64,000 bases of DNA, from assembly GCA_963830385.1 (NCBI GenBank), contig CAWHMD010000008.1:62001-126000 (forward strand), given 5' to 3'. This document shows positions 58,846 through 64,000 of the stretch, one piece after another; the first letter of the stretch is position 1; the number at the start of each line of letters is the position of its first letter. Made by a program: the position numbers and the translations under genes. A model generated the notes under the pieces. The model ran no database searches. It saw nothing but the letters and a program-made list of their open reading frames with translations, and was not told where the DNA came from. This stretch comes from Bog-532 sp963830385. Lineage in GTDB: Bacteria > Actinomycetota > Actinomycetes > Streptosporangiales > Streptosporangiaceae.

Positions 58846-60093
58846 ATGCACATGGTCACGCCGCTGAGCACGCCGCCCGGCGCGGAGGACAAACTCCGCG
58901 ATATCCGGGCGGTTTCCGATGCGGCCCTGTCGTACCTGGGCCCGGAGGAATTCCTCACCGAGCTGCTGAGCCGGGTCAAAGTGAGCATGGACGCGGATAC
59001 CGCCGCGGTCCTGCTGCTCGACCGCTCGGCCCGTCAGTTGGTGGCCACGGTCGCGAGCGGCCTGGAGGAGGAGGTCAGGCAGGGCGTCCGCATCCCAGTC
59101 GGCCAGGGTTTCGCCGGCCGCATCGCTGCGGAAGCGAGGCCGGTGATTCTCGATCATGTCGATCACAGCAACGTGCTCAACCCGATCCTGCTGGAGAAAG
59201 GGATCCGGTCTCTGATCGGCGTGCCGCTGCTGGTCAACGGTGTGGTGATCGGCGTCCTGCACGTCGGCTCGGTCGGCAGCCGGGTGTTCACCGGCGACGA
59301 TATTGTGCTGCTGCAGCTGGCCGCCGACCGCGCGGCGCTGGCCGTGCAGTCATTCCGGTCCCGCGACGATCACACCGCGGCGGCCGCGCTGCAGCAGAGC
59401 CTGCTTCCCTCGGATCTGCCCGCGGTACCCGGCACGGAGATCGCCACCCGCTACGTCCCCGGGGACGGCCGGGTGGGCGGCGACTGGTATGACGTGTTCA
59501 CGCTGCCCTCCGGCGAGCTGTGCGTGGTGATGGGCGATGTCGCCGGCTCCGGCCTGCAGGCTGCGGTCATCATGGGCCGCATGCGCAGCGCTCTGCGCGC
59601 GTACGCGCTGGAAACCCGTGACCCAGCCGAGGTCCTGACCCGGCTGGACCGGAAGATGCAGCACTTCGAGCCCGACGCCATGGCCACCATCGCCTACGCC
59701 ATCCTCACCCCCGCCACCGGTGAACTGGCCATCGCGTCAGCGGGTCATTTCGCGCCCGTCATCGCGGTTCCCGGCTGGCCTTCCGCGCCGGGCGAGATGA
59801 TCATCGGCGTCCCGATCGGCGTCGCTAATGATCCGGTCTGGCGAACCACGACCATGAGCCTCACCCCCGGCACACTGCTGTGCTTTTTCACCGACGGCCT
59901 GGTCGAGCGTCGCCACACGCCGATCGATGACCGCCTGGCCCTGCTGAGCCGCACCGTCGTAGCGGACCCGCCGGAGAGTGTCTGTGCCTCGGTGATGCGG
60001 GTCCTGGTCGGCCGGGAGCCTGTCGGGGACGACATCGCCCTCCTCGCCCTGCGCTGGTCTCCTCCGCAGCCCGCGACCTCAAGCCCGGCGTGA
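58846..60093 (+). CDS. GAF domain-PP2C (SpoIIE/RsbU-type) serine phosphatase
   Basis: A 415-residue regulator. Residues about 15-170 form a GAF domain (RVKVSMDADTAAVLLLDRSA; GQGFAGRIAAEARPVILDHV; IGVPLLVNGVVIGVLHVGSV). A linker AAALQQSLLPSDLP, the classic lead-in to RsbU phosphatases, follows. Residues about 195-405 form the PP2C domain with GGDWYDVFTLPSGELCVVMG DVAGSG, ASAGHFAPVIA and FFTDGLVERR, the metal Asp residues being present. It probably dephosphorylates an STAS anti-anti-sigma factor. It may be leaderless, ATG at 58846 or 58852. Confidence 0.92.
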   Translation: MHMVTPLSTPPGAEDKLRDIRAVSDAALSYLGPEEFLTELLSRVKVSMDADTAAVLLLDRSARQLVATVASGLEEEVRQGVRIPVGQGFAGRIAAEARPVILDHVDHSNVLNPILLEKGIRSLIGVPLLVNGVVIGVLHVGSVGSRVFTGDDIVLLQLAADRAALAVQSFRSRDDHTAAAALQQSLLPSDLPAVPGTEIATRYVPGDGRVGGDWYDVFTLPSGELCVVMGDVAGSGLQAAVIMGRMRSALRAYALETRDPAEVLTRLDRKMQHFEPDAMATIAYAILTPATGELAIASAGHFAPVIAVPGWPSAPGEMIIGVPIGVANDPVWRTTTMSLTPGTLLCFFTDGLVERRHTPIDDRLALLSRTVVADPPESVCASVMRVLVGREPVGDDIALLALRWSPPQPATSSPA

Positions 60094-60186
60094 GCGTAGC
60101 CCCTTGCGCCTGGCCCGGTGCCGCCTGACCGGAGGAACCGGTACCCTAGGCTGCGATTCCGCGCGCCGGTCAGACGCCGGCGCCGC

Positions 60187-60261
60187 GGGCGCATAGCTCA
60201 GCGGTAGAGCACTCGCCTTACAAGCGAGGGGTCACAGGTTCGAACCCTGTTGCGCCCACCA
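60187..60261 (+). tRNA. tRNA-Val (anticodon UAC)
   Basis: A cloverleaf can be drawn: acceptor stem GGGCGCA/TGCGCCC, D arm GCTC-AGCGGTA-GAGC, anticodon arm CTCGC-CTTACAA-GCGAG with anticodon TAC, T arm CACAG-GTTCGAA-CCCTG, and an encoded CCA end. It serves as an integration site: its 3' half is duplicated at 61730. Confidence 0.95.
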
Positions 60262-60262
60262 G
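60221..60262 (+). repeat. att-like direct repeat, copy 1 (within tRNA-Val)
   Basis: The 42 bp from the anticodon stem to one base past CCA recur at 61730-61771 with a single mismatch (GGGG versus GGAG). A tRNA 3'-end repeat of this length is the signature of a tyrosine-recombinase attachment site. Confidence 0.85.
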
Positions 60263-60319
60263 ATTTCCCCAGCTAAGTCGCTATTCGGTAGCTGGCAATG
60301 CTCCTGTGTCCTGGTCGGC

Positions 60320-60499
60320 CGGAACGTGGCGGCCGTGGTTAGGCCGCCTAGGCTAACAGCGGGCCGGCCGTCCAAGAGCCTCCCCTTGGAGCAGGCGCAG
60401 GCGCTGCTGCACGCTGCATGGGACTCCCGTCTGCTGCCCGCCGGGCTGATTCCCGCCAGCTGCGCGGTCAGCTACCTCCTGGACCGCCACGGACAATAG
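60320..60499 (+). pseudogene. Tyrosine recombinase remnant 1
   Basis: About 59 codons read RNVAAVVRPPRLTAGRPSKS, LPLEQAQALLHAAWDSRL, then degenerate to TAG. RNVAxxV...GRPSKSLTLEQAxxLLxAA is the segment between the core-binding and catalytic domains of actinobacterial integrases. It begins 59 bp after the tRNA. There is no start and no catalytic R-H-R-Y part. The remaining stretch to 60616 shows no other gene; a GTCCAGGTGGAC palindrome lies near 60560. Confidence 0.7.
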
Positions 60500-60616
60500 C
60501 GCGCACTCTCACTCTGCAGTAGCCATGCCAACAACGATGGCAATTGCATACTTGCAAGTCCAGGTGGACCATGATCACGCTTGCTGCCGGACCTGACATT
60601 ATCCGCGGGCACGCGC

Positions 60617-61633
60617 CTACCGGTTACCAAGGGAATCGATAGCGGCGGCGACCTGGCGTGGTGAGGCAATCATCGTCAAGTGGCGGCCGGGTACGTAAAC
60701 CGGCGGCGGGGCGCCGATTCTCCGTGCCGTCAACGCCGCGTCGGGGTGTGACATCTCCGGGTCGTTGGTTCCCACGACCACTAGCTTCGGCACGTCAGCC
60801 GTTTTCAGCGCGGTGAACTGCGCGGAAGTCATGGCGGTGATGCCATGGCGCATCGAGTACGTGATCTCCGCCTGGAACCCGGGCTGCTCCAGCGGCCACC
60901 GCCAGGTATTGACGCCCGCTTTGCTCAATTGCGGGCACGTGGGCCCGCACATGGCGTTGTAAATGTCCTTGATCAGCCAACCTTGGCTGAGCGCCAGCCG
61001 CAGAACCGACGTCTTGTACGGGTTGGTGAACAGCGTGGCGGCGATCGCGCCCACAGACGACGGCGCGCCAAGCGGGGTCGCATCACCGTCGAGAAAAATG
61101 ACGCCTTTTATGCTCCCGGGGTTTTCCAGCGCGGTGATGCCGACGTCCGCAGCGCCGGCAGAATGGCCGACGAGGATGGGGGCGTCCGGCCCAGTGAGCT
61201 TTTCCGTCTTGACGAACGCGGAGATCTGCCCGGCGAGATGGCCAGCGCTAAAGGGCGGGTTCGGCGCGCTGTAGCCGGTACCGGACAGGTCGATCGCGAA
61301 CACGCGATGGTTCTTGGCCAGCATCGGTCCGAGCGCTGCGAAGGTATCCGCTGTTTCGAACGCGCCGGGTACCAGTACGACCGGCGTCCCGTGCGTGCCC
61401 CACTCGAGGTACCGCGTGTCCCACCCGCCGCCATTCGCGGACAACAGGTGCGCCGGTCGTGGCGCAGGTCCGTCGGTCGCCAGGTTGTAGCCGAAGCTCG
61501 CCACGGTGACCGCGACCACCAGCGCCACGATGGCTGTCCCGGCCACCTTCGCGATGCGCTTCAAGATCCGCGGGAACCTCCGGGGAGGGCTGAGCCCGGT
61601 CGGCGGCACCTCGGTGGTAGTCACAGGAGCCAT
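60617..61633 (-). CDS. Membrane-anchored alpha/beta hydrolase
   Basis: A 338-residue protein: a basic N-terminus, one TM helix (VAGTAIVALVVAVTVASFGY at about residue 30) and an alpha/beta hydrolase domain. VVLVPGAFETADTFAALGPM holds the oxyanion region, LVGHSAGAADVGITAL the nucleophile Ser, VVVGTNDPEM the acid region and PGRHLTMIASP the catalytic His. It is less GC-biased than its neighbours and lies between the two att-like repeats, consistent with horizontal transfer. The ribosome site is weak (CCCGGAAA). Substrate unknown. Confidence 0.85.
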   Translation of the reverse strand: MAPVTTTEVPPTGLSPPRRFPRILKRIAKVAGTAIVALVVAVTVASFGYNLATDGPAPRPAHLLSANGGGWDTRYLEWGTHGTPVVLVPGAFETADTFAALGPMLAKNHRVFAIDLSGTGYSAPNPPFSAGHLAGQISAFVKTEKLTGPDAPILVGHSAGAADVGITALENPGSIKGVIFLDGDATPLGAPSSVGAIAATLFTNPYKTSVLRLALSQGWLIKDIYNAMCGPTCPQLSKAGVNTWRWPLEQPGFQAEITYSMRHGITAMTSAQFTALKTADVPKLVVVGTNDPEMSHPDAALTARRIGAPPPVYVPGRHLTMIASPRQVAAAIDSLGNR

Positions 61634-61729
61634 TTTCCGGGGTCAACGCTGAGATTCCCCTGAGACCCAGATGTGCAACCGTGTCAGGCGACAGTAGGCG
61701 ACGCAGACAGACGCACCGATGGTGCTTCG

Positions 61730-61771
61730 CAAGCGAGGAGTCACAGGTTCGAACCCTGTTGCGCCCACCAG
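61730..61771 (+). repeat. att-like direct repeat, copy 2 (tRNA-Val 3' half only)
   Basis: The same 42 bp as 60221-60262, with one mismatch in the variable region, but without the tRNA 5' half, so it does not encode a tRNA. It marks the far end of an integrated element, or the junction of a second one. Confidence 0.85.
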
Positions 61772-61848
61772 GTAGAACATAGGTCTATCCTCCAGGACAT
61801 ACGTGCCTGAGTGCCATCCCCGTGGATGGCAACGCTCTACCGGGATGC

Positions 61849-61941
61849 GGTGAAGCCCGCAACGTGGCCGACCTGGTCGATCCGCCGGCGGGACGACCAG
61901 GGAGGCCATCCAAGGCACTGACCGTGGATCAGGCTGTTGCT
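61849..61941 (+). pseudogene. Tyrosine recombinase remnant 2
   Basis: Reads GEARNVADLVDPPAGRPGRPSKALTVDQAVA when split as GEARNVADLVDPPAGRPG and RPSKALTVDQAVA, the same integrase segment as remnant 1 but better conserved. It begins 78 bp after the second att repeat, close to the 59-bp spacing seen after the tRNA copy. Sequence on both sides (61772-61848, 61942-62136) is non-coding by eye. Confidence 0.7.
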
Positions 61942-62136
61942 GATCACCGGGATTCATGCGACCGGCCCGCGGAGCTGAGCGCGCCGCGGATCGCGGTTCA
62001 CCGACGCTTCAGGAACCTCACATAGATAGCCGCGAACACCAGTGTTACGCAGCAGGCAAGATGGCGCTGCGTAATCGTCATCACAGAGCCGCGATCGTCG
62101 CCGTCCCGGTCGCCCTGGGCTGCGGCACCCAGCCTT

Positions 62137-62967
62137 TCAGTGCTCGCCGATGACGGCGACCGGGCAGGACGCGTGCGAGAGCAGCGTCTCCGTCACGGTC
62201 CCGAGCACCATGCGCGGGAGACCGCCCCGGCCACGGCGGCCAAGCACGAGCAGCTGGGCGTCATAGGCCGCGTCGAGCAGGGTGGCCCGGGCCGACTGGC
62301 TAGTGATCTGGCGGTACAGCTCGACCTCGGGGTGTTCTTTCTCCCACTTGGTAACGATGTGCTCAAAATCCTCACCGGTGCGTTTGGCCATGGCCAGCTC
62401 GCCGGGCGCGTCGGCCAGGGCGCAGACCGCCGTCAGCGGAACGTGCCGTAGCGCCGCCTCGGTCCCGGCAAAATCCAGTACGTTCGCTGAAGCCTCAGAA
62501 CCATCGATTCCCGCCACGACGTGGCCGGGAGCGTAGCAGCCAGTGGGCCGCCATCGCCCGCGCACCACCACCACTGGGCTGTGTGCGAACGCGGCCGTCT
62601 GCAGGCTGACCGATCCGAGCATGAGGCCATCCAAGCCGCCCAGGCCACGGGACCCTACGACGAGGATGCTGGCGTCCGCGCTCTGCTCACAGAGGACGCT
62701 GGCTGCCGATCCTTCGACGAGGACTTGCTGTACTTCGGCTGGATCGGGGTTCCGAATCGAGGTCGAGAGGATCCACTGAGCGCTGGCGCGGGCCGGATCG
62801 TCGTGCCCCGGCTCCAGCGGGGGACCGGCGTAGCCAGGTGCCCAGGCGTGGCAGACAGCGAGCACGGCACCATGTTCCCTGGCTGCACGGGCCGCCCAGT
62901 CCACTGCATCGCGGCTGCTCGACGAGCCGTCATATCCAACGAGGATCTCATGATCGCTGCAGTGCAT
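62137..62967 (-). CDS. Universal stress protein with two Usp domains
   Basis: A 276-residue tandem Usp protein. Domain one (about 5-140) starts EILVGYDGSSSSRDAVDWAA and has the ATP loop GSRGLGGLDGLMLGSVS. Domain two (about 150-276) has VAGIDGSEASANVLDFAG and GRRGRGGLPRMVLGTVT. Both carry the G-x2-G-x9-G-(S/T) nucleotide motif. The ATG at 62967 has GGGAGG upstream. Such proteins respond to dormancy, hypoxia or stress in actinobacteria. Divergent from the aldolase gene. Confidence 0.93.
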   Translation of the reverse strand: MHCSDHEILVGYDGSSSSRDAVDWAARAAREHGAVLAVCHAWAPGYAGPPLEPGHDDPARASAQWILSTSIRNPDPAEVQQVLVEGSAASVLCEQSADASILVVGSRGLGGLDGLMLGSVSLQTAAFAHSPVVVVRGRWRPTGCYAPGHVVAGIDGSEASANVLDFAGTEAALRHVPLTAVCALADAPGELAMAKRTGEDFEHIVTKWEKEHPEVELYRQITSQSARATLLDAAYDAQLLVLGRRGRGGLPRMVLGTVTETLLSHASCPVAVIGEH

Positions 62968-63117
62968 GGCCACCTCCCGGTTTGCCTCTCCTTCAAAGCT
63001 CGCCCAGCTGCCTGGCACGGGTCAGGGCCAGCGGTCTCATAGCGGCCGGCCCTTTGGCCCAAGAACCGGAGCGAAACGGCCCTGACCATTTCCGTGCGGC
63101 CAGCGCAGGCTGAGGCC

Positions 63118-64000
63118 ATGAACACGAACAAAAGGCCTCACATCACCGAGATCAACCTGAACACTGGCAAGAAGGGGCGGCTGCACCGGATCCTTCACGA
63201 GAGCGGCCTCCGCAACGGGACCGCGATGCTGCTTCCCTACGGCCTGAGCTTCGGACCCGGATTCCGGGGTCTCCCCGTGCCAGACAGCCCGACCGACGCC
63301 ATCCGGTTCGCCTTCGAAGGCAGCTTCAACGCCATGGTGCTGCCGGTCGATCTGGCTGAGAAGTTCTACTGGGACTACGCCGGGGAGATGCCCCTGATCG
63401 TCACGCTCAACGGCATGGCCGCGGGTCCTGCAGGCTCATCGCAGCCGATCCCGCAGGGCACAGTGGCCGATGCCGTTCGGCTGGGCGCCGACGCGGTTGG
63501 CTACTTCCTCTACGCGGACTCGCCGGTCCGTGATGGTGGCTTCGGCGACTACCAGATGGTCCGCGAAGACGCTGAGCGCTTGGGCATGCCGCTGTTCGTC
63601 TGGGCCGCTCCGCGCGGCAAGACCGTCGAGGAGATGGGCGGCGCCGACTCCCTGTACGCCGTCGACTACGCGACCCGGACCGCGCACCGGCTCGGGGCCG
63701 ACGTGGTGATCGTGAGCTTCCCGCATCCGGAGAACGTTGGCCGGCGCGTGTCGGACAACGTGCCGCGCATCTTCCCCCGGGAAGCCATCGACACCGTGGT
63801 CCGCTCGGCCCATCAGACGCTGGTCATCGTGTCCAGCGGCCGCGACGCCACGGACGAAGCCATGGTGGCCGAGACCCAGCAGGCCATGCGGGCCGGAGCG
63901 GCCGGGATCATCTTCGACCGGCCGATCGAGCAGCGCAGTCACCGGGCCTGGGTGCCGCTGATCCGCGAGCTCAGGCATGGCCTGGGTGTCTACTGCAGCT
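63118..64000 (+). CDS. DhnA-type class I aldolase family protein (partial, runs off the window)
   Basis: An open frame of 294 codons with no stop by the window end. It starts MNTNKRPHITEINLNTGKKG, and continues LLPYGLSFGPGFRGLPVPDS, GADAVGYFLYADSPVRDGGF, LFVWAAPRGKTVEEM, GADVVIVSFPHPENVG and ATDEAMVAETQQAMRAGAAG. The TIM-barrel layout matches the class I fructose-bisphosphate/LsrF-like aldolase family. The family strand expected to hold the Schiff-base lysine (ADxVKVxYP) reads ADVVIVSFP here, so activity may differ. GAGG lies just before the ATG. Confidence 0.7.
   Translation, partial: MNTNKRPHITEINLNTGKKGRLHRILHESGLRNGTAMLLPYGLSFGPGFRGLPVPDSPTDAIRFAFEGSFNAMVLPVDLAEKFYWDYAGEMPLIVTLNGMAAGPAGSSQPIPQGTVADAVRLGADAVGYFLYADSPVRDGGFGDYQMVREDAERLGMPLFVWAAPRGKTVEEMGGADSLYAVDYATRTAHRLGADVVIVSFPHPENVGRRVSDNVPRIFPREAIDTVVRSAHQTLVIVSSGRDATDEAMVAETQQAMRAGAAGIIFDRPIEQRSHRAWVPLIRELRHGLGVYCS

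Noticed and set aside
56641..59262. An 873-codon open frame on the minus strand
   Set aside because: It lies antisense to the rhamnose isomerase, the ANTAR region and the GAF-PP2C gene. Its product is Arg/Gly/Val-rich and low-complexity, typical of reverse-strand frames in very GC-rich coding DNA.
61643..61957. Minus-strand reading containing LVGATGFEPVTP
   Set aside because: This peptide is the well-known spurious translation of the reverse complement of a tRNA 3' end. It arises from the att-like copy at 61730 and is not a protein.

Overview
The window is high-GC DNA (about 70%) with very strong GC-rich third positions, GTG and TTG starts, 4-nt stop/start overlaps, several leaderless-type promoters and many actinobacterial families (PF04672 methyltransferase, DUF1707, DUF6458, DUF2252, SAV_915-like, ANTAR and GAF-PP2C regulators). 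It most likely comes from a soil actinomycete chromosome (Streptosporangiales- or Streptomyces-like). I cannot name the genus.

Layout. 1-14.4 kb is a mixed accessory and housekeeping stretch: an FDH-like alcohol dehydrogenase divergent from a beta-lactamase-fold esterase, a methyltransferase, a DUF1707 membrane-stress protein, a duplicated muconolactone-isomerase-like protein, an AhpD-like protein, an SRPBCC protein, a cobalamin-binding protein, a TetR/DUF2867 divergent pair, an LCP cell-wall ligase, a TetR gene, an MFS exporter and a phosphoglycerate-mutase-like phosphatase. Between them lie gene remnants (TetR, FAD monooxygenase, MFS, EtfA, MmgE/PrpD, ankyrin). 15.8-20.05 kb is an arsenic island: ArsI C-As lyase, ArsR, ArsM methyltransferase, a small unknown protein, an ArsR-ArsC fusion and a CoA-disulfide-reductase-like flavoprotein, with no efflux pump in view. 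20.2-26.5 kb holds a GntR regulator, a DUF6458/DUF2252 pair, an IS256-family element that truncates a small HTH gene, and a cytochrome P450.

26.5-40.6 kb holds a CocE-type hydrolase, a zinc-ribbon miniprotein followed by two overlapping MutS-like ATPase genes, a truncated quinone-reductase gene divergent from MarR, a HigBA-type toxin-antitoxin locus with a frameshifted toxin, a Baeyer-Villiger monooxygenase/esterase operon with a frameshifted esterase, a four-helix membrane domain fused to OsmC, a DMT transporter and a shortened YchJ-like protein. 39.5-57.9 kb is an L-rhamnoside utilisation cluster: a divergent LacI regulator, a large GH106-like enzyme, a sugar ABC transporter (two permeases and a lipoprotein), two GH78 rhamnosidases, an aldo/keto reductase, a PhyH-type dioxygenase, an L-fucose-isomerase-like protein and an L-rhamnose isomerase. 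None of the three hydrolases has a visible signal peptide, so rhamnosides are probably imported intact and cut inside the cell. The ABC ATPase, the sugar kinase and the aldolase are not in view.

57.9-64 kb has decayed ANTAR/STAS regulators before a GAF-PP2C phosphatase, a tRNA-Val(UAC), a second copy of the tRNA 3' half 1.5 kb away, a tyrosine-recombinase remnant after each copy, an anchored alpha/beta hydrolase between them, a double-Usp protein and a DhnA-type aldolase running off the end. A recurring theme is single-base indels, mostly in or next to short homopolymers, that break otherwise conserved genes. This is either real decay or residual sequencing error, and raw reads would decide.
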